From Prionace glauca (Eukaryota > Chordata > Chondrichthyes > Carcharhiniformes > Carcharhinidae), in assembly GCA_037974335.1 (NCBI GenBank), contig CM075760.1, forward strand, positions 35,287,609 to 35,351,608: 64,000 nucleotides of DNA. Reading direction: 5' to 3'. The notes under the pieces are model-generated. The model made no database searches and was not told the DNA's origin. It saw nothing but the letters and a program-made list of their open reading frames with translations. The position numbers and the translations under genes were made by a program. Below are positions 21,880 through 33,052 of the stretch, piece by piece; positions within the stretch are counted from its first letter, which is position 1; each line of letters begins with the position of its first letter.

Positions 21880-22475
21880 TGTAGGGTCAATGGCAGGGTT
21901 CTGAGCAATGTGGAGGAACAGAAAGATCCCGGGGTTCATATCCACAGATCTCTGAAGATTGCCACTCAAGTGGATAGAGCCGTGAAGAATGCTTAAAGTG
22001 TGTTAGTGTTTATTAACAGGGGGTTAGAGTTTAAGAGCCGTGGGGTTATACTGCAACTGTACAGGGCCTTGGTGAGACCACATTTGGAATATTGTGCGCA
22101 GTTCTAGTCACCTCACTATAAGAAGGATGTGGAAGCATTGGAGAGAGTGCAGAGGAGATTTACCAGGATGCTGCCTGGTTTGGAGGGTAGATCTTATGAG
22201 GAAAGGTTAAGGGAGCTGGGGCTTTTGTCCTTAGAGCGAAGGAGAATGAGAGGCGAACTCTGCTGAACTAAACGACTCTGGGCCGATTGATATTTTTCTG
22301 GGGAGTTTGATGTGTTGATGAGTGAAAAGTGAACTGAAGGCGATGTTATTGGGTTTAGATTGAAGAAGAAGGGAGGAGCCTGATGTGGAGCATCAAAAAC
22401 CAGAAAACCAAAAAGAAAAAGTAGATCAGTTGGGCCGAATGGCCTGATTCTGTGCTGTAAACTTTCTGAATCTTT
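21880..22475 (+). repeat. CR1-clade LINE 3' portion in CH3-CH4 intron
   Basis: Same strand as IgH. Decayed text for [23 protein letters not shown] and [20 protein letters not shown] is readable between about 22080 and 22255. It is followed after a gap by the tail 'gttgggccgaatggcctgat' near 22428. It is 5' truncated and broken. Confidence 0.8.
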
Positions 22476-22657
22476 CCACTCCGCCCCCTCCTGAGTTATT
22501 TGAGAAAACAATTGTGTTCACCTCTCCTCCAAGCTGCAAATCAAAAATGGGAAGAGTTAAAATCAGAAGCGAAACGCATTTTCCTGATATCTAACCAGTG
22601 GTTTCATTGTCTCCAGAATTCTCCAGCTAATTGACATTTATTGTACATTTTCTGCAG

Positions 22658-23049
22658 ATCCAAATCCGCGGGAACCGGTCGTCTCTGTCCTCCTGCCCTC
22701 GGCAGAAGACGTCTCCGCTCAGAGTTTCATCTCCCTCAGCTGCTTAGTGAGAGGTTTCTCCCCCCGAGAGATCTTCGTCAAGTGGACCGTCAACGACAAG
22801 CCGGTGAATCCCGGGAACTACAGGAACACCGAGGTGGTGGCGGAGAACGGCGATAGCTCCTTCTTCATGTACAGCCTGTTAACCATTGCAGCAGAGGAAT
22901 GGTCCAGCGGCGCTTCTTACTCCTGTGTGGTGGGACATGAAGCCATCCCCTTGAAGATCATCAACAGAACAGTTGACAAATCCAGCGGTAAACCCAGTTT
23001 TGTGAACATTTCCCTTGCACTGATGGACACTGTTAATTCATGTCAATGA
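22658..23049 (+). CDS. IgM CH4 exon with secreted tail
   Basis: Fourth constant domain plus secretory tailpiece. An acceptor TTTTCTGCAG ends at 22657; the phase-1 junction gives D-P-N-P-R-E-P. Fold residues are Cys in [10 protein letters not shown], Trp in VKWTVND and Cys in SYSCVVGHE. After VDKSSG the secreted form reads on as [19 protein letters not shown] and stops TGA at 23047-23049. NIS is the tail glycan site and the penultimate Cys serves polymerisation. An internal donor GTAAAC at 22988 allows splicing of CH4 (22658-22987) to the membrane exon instead, the standard mu alternative-processing arrangement. No lesion is seen. Confidence 0.96.
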
Positions 23050-23076
23050 GAGTCACTCACTTCCATTAAAAACTAC

Positions 23077-23091
23077 AATAAAAAGAATAAA
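23077..23091 (+). terminator. Secreted IgM polyadenylation signals
   Basis: Two AATAAA hexamers (23077-23082 and 23086-23091) lie 28-42 nt after the secreted stop codon, suiting the secreted mu mRNA. Confidence 0.8.
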
Positions 23092-24175
23092 AACATTTTC
23101 CTCTAACGATCAATGAAATACCCAATTGTTTAATTGGTTGTTTTTCAGTTTTACTTCCATATCTTTGATTTTGAGTCAGATATTTTCATGTCTCGGACCC
23201 AACATTGTTGAACCAGTGCTCCCAGCGGAGATAGACACTGGGTCAGGGATAGAGTAGAGCACATTCATTACAGGATTCTGCAAAATATCTTCACTGACTT
23301 TCCTCCCGCTGAGGGGAAAACACTCCGACATTTTTAACATGTCTGACACACAAACACATCATTTAGATCTCTGCGTCCCTGTTTCTCTCATTGACCACCT
23401 CTTTAAGCTGCTGCACCGCACCCACTGGGAACTGAAGTGAGGGTCACAGACAAAAAACATGGAGAAATATTCCCCCCATCGGATTGAGGGAGAGTGAAAT
23501 TGTTAACATCCTGGATTCCCACTAACCCAGCAAAGAGAGGGGAGGAGCAGTAGTTAATCCATATTCCACAACTTCCTCAATGAAAAGAGGAGGAATGTCA
23601 TTATTTAATCCACTCACCTCCACCTCCTCAGTGGTTAGAACCATCAGGGACATTGTATCACCAGGTAGGGAGAGGGAAAGTCTGAGCTCACTCTCCACCC
23701 TCTTCTGTGTTTGGAAGGGAACATTTCTCTACTATAAGGACCCAGTTGCCAACAGTACAAATTAGTTTCCGGTTTACTTGCTACAGATTTTGAAGTATCA
23801 TTAACTTAATCATTGAAATATATCTATACAAATGCAACATAATTTTAAAATGTCTCAACACTCTTGTTCCTGTTAATCATCTGCTGGCATTGATTTCCCA
23901 GAATACAAATTTCAACAAGTCATAGATTCCTCCCCGGGTTTTAACTGTTCTGTCCCTGAGGTCTCTGAGATACATCAATGAATTATTTCATTCTCTCTCC
24001 TGATATCACTGTGCCCCTCACATAAAATACATTTCTACAGCAAATCATTGAAAATATGTTCCATTATTCGGGTTGTCTGGATCATATTCACTTCACTATG
24101 GTCGGTGAAACTTGGAGCAACAGTTAAAAAAATACACACACTGATAAAACTGCCCAAAACTGTCACAATTATACA
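23092..24175. other. CH4-TM1 intron, unique part
   Basis: No gene or clear repeat seen; intronic for the membrane form, intergenic for the secreted form. Confidence 0.5.
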
Positions 24176-24941
24176 TACATACATAGGCGTACACACCCAC
24201 ACTCACACACTCACACACACACTCACACACTACACACACTGCACAAACACACACTCACACACTATACATTCACACACAATCACACACACACACACTCACT
24301 CACACACACATACACACACTCACACATACAGACACACTACACACTCACACACTCATTCACACACTCACACACTCACACACACAAACACACACGCATACAC
24401 ACACACACTCACTCTCACACACACTCACACACACACACACTCACACACTACACACTCTCACATACACACACTCACACATACAGACACACTACACACTCAC
24501 ACACTCATTCACACACTCATACACACATACACACAGACGCATACACACACAGACGCATACACACACAGACACATGGACACAATTGCACAAATACACATAC
24601 TCATACATATGCACACGAATACAGAATGTTAATATACACACACAAAAGCATACACATACTCCTACACACAGAAATATAGACAGGCACATTCAAATACAGA
24701 CACAGAATGTCACAAATACACAATACACTCAAATACATACACAACAAAAACACAGATACATTCATAAATACAAAAGCACATTCACGGACCAGAAGAACAC
24801 ACAATATACGCACAAACGAACTCAAACAAGCACGATTCCACAAATACACTAATGGACCACACACATACAAACAAATATACATGCAGACACAAATACTCTC
24901 TCTCTCTTTCTCTTTCGCTCTCTCTGTCCCACACGCACCAT

Positions 24942-24976
<35 letters not shown>

Positions 24977-25854
24977 CATGCACAAGGGGGCAGACACCCG
25001 CACACACAGACACGGACTTGTACAAGAAGGCACAAAACAAAACATGCACACAACTTATCAAATATATACAAACGCATGCAGAACCACATACAAACACACA
25101 AGTACACACTTACCTAAATATACGTGACTAGGTACACAGACCCAAACACAAATACATACATGTGTACACACAATACGGACAGATAACATGCATGCAGGTC
25201 TAAAACATACACAAACAGATACACACACTCAAACAAATGCATATTCTCACACGTTCTCGCTGAAATGAATACTGTTATAGAGACCCACAATGTTATACAC
25301 ATTATCACTTATACAGGGAAATACGTGTAACAATATTAACACACTGCATATAGATAAACAGAGCAAAATATTTTCACACAAACATGTGGATGCAAACATT
25401 CACATGCTCATACAGAACAGAACACCACGGGACACAATACTACACATGGAAACACACGTATATGCTGACACATTGTTATAAATAACTATCAGCACGGATT
25501 TACATGCACTAACATGTTAACAGATATACACACAAATACACGGAGGAACAGACACACACAAAAAGGGAAGGAAACATTACTCGAGTGACAGAAATGCACA
25601 CATTGAAATAGGCAGAAACACGAGCACACGTTAAGAATGGCATTAATAAATATACAGAGACTTCACACACTAATAGTCATATATCCACAATGTCTGAAGA
25701 ATAAATTATACAAATTATACAAATTATCTACAATGTCTGAAGAATAAATTATACACCCAGACACACAACTACACAAATCAACAAACACAGACAAATGAAT
25801 CCCCCATACACACAGATTAACTCAGGACCAAAGATTAATGCAGCTCAGGAAGTG

Positions 25855-25889
<35 letters not shown>

Positions 25890-25935
25890 ACACACACACA
25901 CACAGTCTCACACATACACACACGCACACAGACAC
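24176..25935. repeat. CA-rich microsatellite in CH4-TM1 intron
   Basis: Imperfect ACACACTCAC and ATACACAC repeats, densest at 24185-24570, with pure CA runs near 24941-24974 and 25857-25888. A 25-bp direct repeat ('caatgtctgaagaataaatt') occurs near 25689 and 25731. Frames here are artefacts. Confidence 0.93.
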
Positions 25936-26510
25936 ACACACAAAATCTTAAATATAAACGGCAGGTAAATGATGAAAGTAAAATTTAAGTGTGAATTTGA
26001 ATGGACGTACACACCGAGAACTATCCCAATTCTCAAAACACCGCCAAACACGTTGAGAAACTGAATTAAGCTCATGATTTACTAAACATTTCCACTGTAA
26101 ATAAGCAAAGATTGGAAATTACATCCCAGATCTTAAACAGCAGCATTCATAGTTTACAGATCAATCACCATCTGTGGAAACAATCATTGACAGGGGAATG
26201 TTCCTCTATATCAGTCAAAACATTCTTCAATAACGGTTCGTGGCAAATAGTTCAAAATGAACTGATTCTCAAGAAAACACCTTCAGTGCTTTCTGACATG
26301 GACTCTCAAAGGAATACCAATAAGGATCAGGTGTGAAAATAGTTATGGAGATCTGTTACTGAGTGTCCTGAATTTAACAGGAGATATACATTGAAAATTA
26401 GACATGAGAATGAATGAACAGTTTATGAAGGAGAACAGGGAAAAGAAAACAATGAGATTCCCTGGATAAATAAAGTAATCTAATTCCATTTCCTGGCCTC
26501 TGTCCCCTAG

Positions 26511-26779
26511 ACCCCACCGACCGCATCTGGATTGAAGACAATGAGGATGATAACAGCAACATCTGGACAACCGCTTCCACATTCATCGTCCTGTTCTTCC
26601 TGAGCATTTTCTACAGTACTGCGGTCACACTGGTGAAGGTGAGATGATTCAACTCACTCACATTTCACACTGGCAGAATGGATTTGAAAAATCTCTCATT
26701 GTTTCACTGATTAAAAACATTAATGTCCCGCATCAGAAACATCTGCTTCAATATTGCCTCTATTTTACAGATCAAATGA
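26511..26779 (+). CDS. IgM membrane exons TM1 26511-26638 and TM2 26771-26779
   Basis: TM1 begins after TGTCCCCTAG and joins the internal CH4 donor in phase 1, giving [14 protein letters not shown], an acidic extracellular linker. A transmembrane helix of about 25 residues follows, rich in Thr/Ser ([24 protein letters not shown]), the type that pairs with the CD79-like signalling dimer. The donor GTGAGA at 26639 ends TM1 in phase 0; after a 132-bp intron (acceptor TATTTTACAG) TM2 encodes only I-K-stop. The cytoplasmic tail is therefore about three residues, as usual for IgM. Confidence 0.93.
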
Positions 26780-27224
26780 TGGGTTGAACTTTGGACGCTG
26801 AAGATTTCCCTCAGCTGATTATAAAGATCTCTGTACGGCTCAACTACAATATCAGCTCTCGGTGACTGTATCAGTAAAATTCTCCCAGCTTATCATTCTG
26901 AATGTGTAACTGAGGCTACCTTAGATATTATCTCAGTTTTCAGTGTAAATTGTATGAGGCATTTTTGTTATAATGTAATTATGGTTAATAGTTTCCCCAC
27001 AGTTCAAATTTCATGTATAAATAAGAAACTTGTTTTATTTCTTATTCACATTTGTGAATTCCTCTTCCTATTAATGTCTTGTTTTCTATTTTTGGTGTAT
27101 GCAACAGATGTCCAAATATTGACGGATTCCCTGTGCATGTGTTCTATTTTCAATGTAAAGTTCGATCATTATCTTCACTTTTCGAGCTTCAAAAAAAATC
27201 GTTGTAAAGTCTCTGAATTTTTAA

Positions 27225-27241
27225 AATAAACATTGAATAAA
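27225..27241 (+). terminator. Membrane IgM polyadenylation signals
   Basis: AATAAA at 27225-27230 and 27236-27241, about 450 bp after the TM2 stop, are the first good signals downstream and likely end the membrane mu transcript. Confidence 0.6.
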
Positions 27242-28029
27242 AATTTAACCATCTCTGGTTTGGCTTAATTCCGTTCTCTAAAAGCCATCAACTCCGCTCC
27301 ATTTCCCTATTATAGAGTCCCCCCCCCCCCCCCCATCCCCACCCCACAAACTCTACTTTCCCAGACAGGCATGTCCCCCCAGTCACGTGTGGGATGTGGC
27401 TGAACTCAAGGCCCATCCGTGAAAGAGTCACTGCGCCACCCAGCGATGCACCCGTGTAAAAACACCTTCATCTCTGCCTTTTTATCATAAAATCCAGAGA
27501 CAGAATGCGTGAACAATGAGGAGACATCGGTGATTTCATTCATAAATTAGTCCTTCACTGACGAGTTTCAGATAATTCTAAACAGCAAAGGCTCTGCTTC
27601 ATCAGAGGCCGATGCAGGACAGTGCTGGGCAGGAAATAGTTCCCTTTACACGGCCCCTTCAAAAGACTATCAGAGTCGATACAGCGTGGATTGAGAGAAC
27701 GAATCTCTGCACATTGTCCGATGAAACAATTTCAAGGCTGGCATACCACAAGCTAGATAGAGACAAACATACAGAGCAGTGGGGTGCAAACAATGAGGTG
27801 AAACAAAGAGACTGAAGTGAATTTCACATGAGCACATTATCGATGACACATTTCCAAATTGTGACTGGTGTTATGGGACAATTTGAAGAGTCCAATACTG
27901 TCTTTAACTACAGACAATATCAAACTCACGAGGCAGATAAACCTCCACAACTCTCCGCGCAGGAGCAAGGCGCGAAATACAGATGTCAATACAAGTGGAC
28001 AGTGTCATGGACACTGCCAAGCCTCAGGC
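27242..28029. other. Intergenic; poly-C tract
   Basis: A run of about 16 C lies at 27319-27334. No gene is seen in the remainder. Confidence 0.5.
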
Positions 28030-28350
28030 CTGAAGGGGGGCTGAGTAATGAGGGGTTTGTAGGGGGAGGGGGCTGACAGGAGTGTCTGAGGTGGGAGTGG
28101 AACTGAGTGGGCTGTCTAAGTGGTGAGGGGTTGAGTTGGGTTCTGATGGTGTGGGTGGTTGTGTGAGGAGCCTGAGGAGGAGGTGGCTGAGTGGGGATCT
28201 GAGGGGGACAGGGTTGAGTGGGGTTTTGAGGGTGGGGCGGGTGAGTGAGGAGTCTGGGGGGGACTGGTGTGGGTGGGGTGCTGAGGGTGGGCAGGGCTGA
28301 TTGAGGTGTCTGAGATTGAAAGAGGCTGAGTGGGTGTCTGAGGGAGAAGG
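28030..28350 (+). repeat. G-rich degenerate minisatellite
   Basis: Repeated 'gtgtctgagggtgggngg' and 'ggctgagtgggg' units on the plus strand with many GGG/GGGG runs. It lies about 0.8 kb downstream of the membrane polyadenylation site and has G-quadruplex potential. Confidence 0.75.
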
Positions 28351-28384
28351 AGGCTTCCAGAGGGTTATGGGATAGGGTCTGGCT

Positions 28385-28485
28385 GGGACTATTGTGGCTC
28401 ATTTGGACTGGTGCAGGCCCGATGGGCCAAATAACTTCCTCCTGCACGGTTGGAATTCTATGATTCCATGATATAAACACGGATT
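28385..28485 (+). repeat. SINE/LINE 3'-tail fragment
   Basis: 'aggcccgatgggccaaataa' and 'ttggaattctatgattccat' mark a repeat 3' end in plus orientation. Confidence 0.6.
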
Positions 28486-28619
28486 GCTGTTGATTAACAC
28501 GGGATGGAATTGTCCTATCCCGCCCATTATGATTCCCATGGCAGGCGAGACACAGACCATATAAAAGTCCGATAACCTCAGGCGGGGATTTTCTGGCATT
28601 GGAACAAACACGGCCGAAA

Positions 28620-28970
28620 AATCATAGAGTCATTGAGGTTTACAGCATGGAAACAGGCCCTTCGGCCCAACTTGTCCATGCTGCCTTTTTTCATCCACCG
28701 CTAAGCTAGTCCCAATTGCCGGCATTTGACCCATTTTCATCGATCTGATCCATCGAACTGACATCATGTTTTTTCACTGTCAAAACTGTACTCCCTCTGG
28801 CACCTTTTCCAGGCACTCACTAACCTGTGTGTGAAACAATTGCCCATCCAGACCCATTTGCATCTTCTCCTCTAACCTTCGGCCTATTCCCTCGAGTTTT
28901 AGACTCCCCTACTTTTGGGAAAAGATATTGACTATCTAGCTGATCTGTGCCCCTCATTTTTCTCCGGAGG
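28620..28970 (-). repeat. LINE 3'-end fragment
   Basis: 'cagcatggaaacaggccctt' then 'cggcccaacttgtccatgct' and the later text 'tctaaccttcggcctattcc' are the reverse complement of a CR1-clade 3' end. It is old and non-coding, and abuts the 5' region of the next element. Confidence 0.7.
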
Positions 28971-29290
28971 ATTGAACCTGGTGGCTGTGGCTGTGGTGAG
29001 TGACTGATTTGAATTAAAAACCGTTATTTTCCTGTACTTCCGGTTCTCGGGGCTTGTTAGAGTGTAGTTTACTTCCGTACCGGAAGTTAGGCCAGGGGAT
29101 TGTCGTTAAGGGGGAGCGGGGGGGTATAAAAAAGGGGTAGCAGCATAGAGCGGGCAGTGTCGGGAGCGGGCAGCGGAGTGAGTGGGGAACAGAGTGAGAA
29201 GGGCTTTGGCTCGCTGGGCTGAGGGGAGAGCAGGCTTGGAGAAGGTGAGTGACAGATTTCTACCTTTGGGAGCTTACAGGAGGTTGGGAC

Positions 29291-30186
29291 ATGGCAGGGA
29301 ATATAGGTAGGAACGTAAGTTGTATCAGGTGCCACATGTGGGAGTTCATGGTGGTGTCACGTGTCCCCAAGGTCCACATCTGCAGTAAATGTTTGGAACT
29401 GCAGCGCTTGAGGGGCCGGATCAGGCAACTCGAGGGGCGGCTGGAGGACACTTTTCTAGTAAGGGAGAACGAGGCGATAATGGCTGGGAACCATGAGAAG
29501 GAGGAGGTCTCAAGGGCTGAAGAGAAGGGAGGATGGACGACTGTGAGGAGGGGAAAGAGGAAGAAGAAGAGCAGTCAGGGTCCCCCAGCCTCCCCAGAGG
29601 CCTCCCAAGGTTCGTCGACAGAGGCACTGAAAGATAGGCAGGAGGGGGAGACTAACTTAGAGGGACAGAAGGGGGCCGGTAAGGTGATAGTGGTAGGGGA
29701 CGGGAGGGTCATAGGTATCGATAGGAGGTTCTGTGGACAGAGGCGTGATTCCAGGATGGTGGTCTGCTTCCCTGGAGCAGGGGTAAAGGATGTATCGGAC
29801 AGGGTAGAGGGAATTTTGAAAGGGGAGGGGGCAGAGGCTGAGGTCATAGTACATGTAGGGGAGGGGGACATAGGAAGGAGGAGTAGGGTAGAGGTACGTA
29901 GGCAATTTAAGGAGTTCGGGGCCAAAGTAAAGAGTAGGACCTCCAGGGTGGCACTCTCTGGGTTGCTGCCCGGTACCAGCAGGGCAAAGAATGAAGAGAT
30001 CATGCAGCTGAATGCATGGTTGAGGGATTGGTGGAGGGTAGAGAGGGCTTTACTTTTGTGGATCACTGGGAGGTGTTTAAGAGAGAAGGGCAATTGTACA
30101 GGAAGGGTGGGGAGAATTTGAATGGGAGGGGAACTAATGTCTTAGCGGGGAGGTTAGCTGGGGTGTTTACGAAGGGTTTAAACTAA
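29291..30186 (+). pseudogene. CR1 LINE ORF1 (zinc finger plus esterase-like)
   Basis: Starts ATG at 29291 (MAGNIGRNVSCIRC). The N-terminal zinc-binding pattern is CIRC...HICSKC, followed by a short coiled-coil-like stretch (RLRGRIRQLEGRL). An SGNH-esterase-like domain starts at VIVVGDGRVIG (about residue 130) with VVCFPGAGVKDVSDRV and HVGEGDIGRRSRV. In the CR1 family these blocks are normally GDS, HxGTND and DGLH; here they read GDG, HVGEGD and GGEN, so the catalytic Ser, Asn and His are all absent. One frameshift lies near 30040; the other frame then runs FTFVDHWEVFKREG to GLN-stop at 30184-30186. Confidence 0.75.
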
Positions 30187-30252
30187 TATGGAGGGGGGGG
30201 TGGGGAGGTGGCTGGGAGAGAGTCGAGTGAAAGGAAAAGTATCAGGGAGAAG

Positions 30253-33052
30253 ATGGTTCTGAGGGACACTTGTGGGTTGAACTGTGTCTGTTTCAATGCT
30301 AGGAGTGTGGTAGGGAAAACGGATGAGCTTAGGGCCTTGATGTTTGTGAGGCAGTTAGATGTGGTGGCTGTAACGGAGACGTGGTTACGGGAGGGGCAGG
30401 ACTGGCAGCTGAATGTTCCTGGGTACAAGTGTTTTAGGTGTGACAGAGGAGGGATGAAGAGAGGAGGAGGGGTGGCACTGTTAGTCAAGGAAAGCATCAC
30501 AGTAGTGCAGAGGGAGGACGATATGGAAGAGATAAGGATTGTGTCAGTGTGGGTGGAGTTGAGGAATAAAAAGGGAGAGATCACATTGCTAGGGGTGTTC
30601 TATAGGCCAACAACCCAAAGTCAGTGGAGGAAGGCATTTGCAGGGGCATTTTGGACAGGTGCAGGAAGAACAGAGTGGTTGTAGTGGGTGATTTTAATTT
30701 TCCTGGAGTGAATTGGAGGGGGCCTAGAGCTGGGGGTACGGAGGGAGAGGAGTTTGTGAACTGTGTTATGGAAGGGTCGCTAGAGCAGTATGTAACTAGC
30801 CCGACTAGGGGAGGGGCTATACTGGATCTAGTGTTGGGAAACGAACCTGGGCAGGTGGGTGAGGTAGAGATACGCGAACATGTGGCGAACAGTGATCACA
30901 AGTCCGTCTACTTTAGGATAAAAATGGAAAGGGACGAGTGCCGTCCGAGTGGGAGTGTGCTGAACTGGGGAAAGGCGAGCTATGGCAGGATTAGGAGGGA
31001 GCTGCAGCAAACTGATTGGGAGGGACTGTTAGCTGGCAAGTCCACGGTTGGCAAGTGGGAGGCATTTAGGGACAAAATGAAATGGTTGCAGGGGAGGTAT
31101 GTTCCGGTTAAGCGAAAGGATGGGAAAGGAAGGATTAGACAGCCGTGGATTACGGAGGATATTGAAGACTTGGTCAGGAAGAAGAGGGAGGCGTATGTTA
31201 GGTCAAAACAAATGGGTACGGAGAGTGCGCTGGAAGAATACAGCGAGAGTAGGAGGGAGCTAAAAAGGGGAATTAGAAGGGCGAAGAGAGGGCATGAGAT
31301 GGCTTTGGCTGGTAGGATTAAGGAAAATCCAAAGGCATTTTATTCCTATATCAGAGGCAAGAGAGTAGTTAGAGGGAAAATTGGTCCTCTTAGGGACAAG
31401 AGTGGTGAGTTGTGTATTGAGTCGGAGGGGATGGGGGAGCTCCTGAATGAATACTTTGCGTCGGTATTCACAAAGGAGAGGGGTTCGGAATCGTGTGGTC
31501 TCTTGGAGGGAGTGGAGGTTTATTTGCAGGATATAGTTATTACGAGAGAGGAAGTGCTAGGGCTTTTAGGTAGCGTAAGGATGGATAAAGCTCCGGGGCC
31601 TGATGGTATTTATCCCAGGCTGCTTAGGGAGGCGAAAGATGAAATTGCTGGGCCTCTGGCGCAAATCTTTGTCTCTTCTTTGGACACAGGTGAGGTCCCA
31701 GAAGACTGGAGGGTAGCAAATGTGGTCCCGTTGTTCAAAAAAGGCAGTAGGGATAACCCTGGGAATTATAGACCGGTGAGTTTGACGTCGGTGGTAGGGA
31801 AGTTAATGGAAAAAATACTTAGGGGTAGGATGTATGAGCATTTGGAGCGTTGCGATCTGATTAGGGATACGCAACATGGCTTTGTTAGAGGGAGATCTTG
31901 CCTTACAAATCTGGTGGAATTCTTTGAGGAGGTGACAAAAACGGTTGACGATGGGAGAACCGTTGATGTCATCTATATGGATTTCAGTAAGGCGTTTGAC
32001 AAAGTCCCTCACGGTAGGCTGGTAGAAAAGGTTAAGGCGCATGGGATACGAGGCCAGGTAGCTAGGTGGATTGAGAACTGGCTGGGAAATAGGAGACAGA
32101 GGGTAGCTGTGGAAAGGACCTTGTCGGGCTGGAGGCCAGTGACCAGTGGTGTGCCGCAGGACTCAGTACTGGAACCTCTCCTCTTTGCAGTCTACATAAA
32201 TGACTTGGAAGAGGGCGTAGGTGGTGTGATTAGCAAGTTTGCTGATGATACCAAGATGGCAGGGTTGGCGGGTATGGAACTGGATTGTCAGGTGATACAA
32301 CAGGATATAGATAGGCTGGTGCAGTGGGCAGATAGGTGGCAGATGGCATTTAATCCTGACAAATGCGAGGTGATGCATTTTGGACAGAATAATGCAGAGA
32401 GGAGCCATGAGATTAAAGGGAGGCCGATTAGGAGTATAAACATACAGAGGGACCTGGGAGTGCAGGTTCACAAATCCATGAAGGTTGCATCACAAGTGGA
32501 GAAGGTTGTTAGGAAGGCTTATGGGATGTTGGCCTTTATAGGAAGGGGCATAGAGTATAAAAGCTGCTGTCTAATGCTTCAGTTGTACAGAACGTTGGTT
32601 AGACCGCATTTGGAGTACTGCGTCCAGTTCTGGTCACCTTACGACCGGAAGGATGTGGAGTCTCTGGAAAGGGTGCAGAGGAGGTTTACCAGGATGTTGC
32701 CTGGCATGGGGGGACTGGGTTACGAGGAGAGGTTGAAGAAACTGGGACTATTCTCCTTGGAAAGGCAGATATTGAGAGGGGACATGATAGAAGTATATAA
32801 GATAATGATAGAGTTAATAGTGAGAGACTGCTCCCTAGACTAGATACAAACACGAGAGGTCATCATTTAAGGGTGAGGGGGGAGAGGTATAATTTGGAGG
32901 TGAGAAGAAGGTTCTTTACGCAGAGAGTTGTGGGGGTCTGGAACGCGCTACCGAGTAGGATGGTGGAGGCAGGAACATTGGACTCGTTTAAGATGCAGTT
33001 AGATAGGCACATGAGTGAAACGAGAATGGAGGGATATGGTAGGGGATATTAA
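30253..33052 (+). pseudogene. CR1 LINE ORF2 (endonuclease plus reverse transcriptase)
   Basis: Starts ATG at 30253. APE-type endonuclease motifs are readable: CFNARSV, VTETWLREG, VVVGDFNFPGVNW and NSDHKSVYF. Reverse-transcriptase blocks follow: SVVGKLMEKILRGRMYEHL, IYMDFSKAFDKVPHG (motif A) and SKFADDTKMAG (active-site FADD), then the C-terminal HLEYCVQFWSPYDRKD and [12 protein letters not shown]. The usual VPQGSVLGPL block reads VPQDSVLEPL, two Gly losses. Frameshifts lie near 30620 and 32800; the last frame ends TAA at 33050-33052 after VEAGTLDSFK. The family makes a target-primed reverse transcriptase; this copy cannot do so in one frame. Confidence 0.85.

Noticed and set aside
24048-25131. 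Open frames in all six frames of His-Thr repeats
   Set aside because: CA-repeat artefacts.
27986-28480. 164-codon Pro-rich minus-strand frame
   Set aside because: Antisense of the G-rich minisatellite; no family features or splice context.
29575-30093. Minus-strand 172-codon frame
   Set aside because: Shadow of LINE ORF1 on the other strand.
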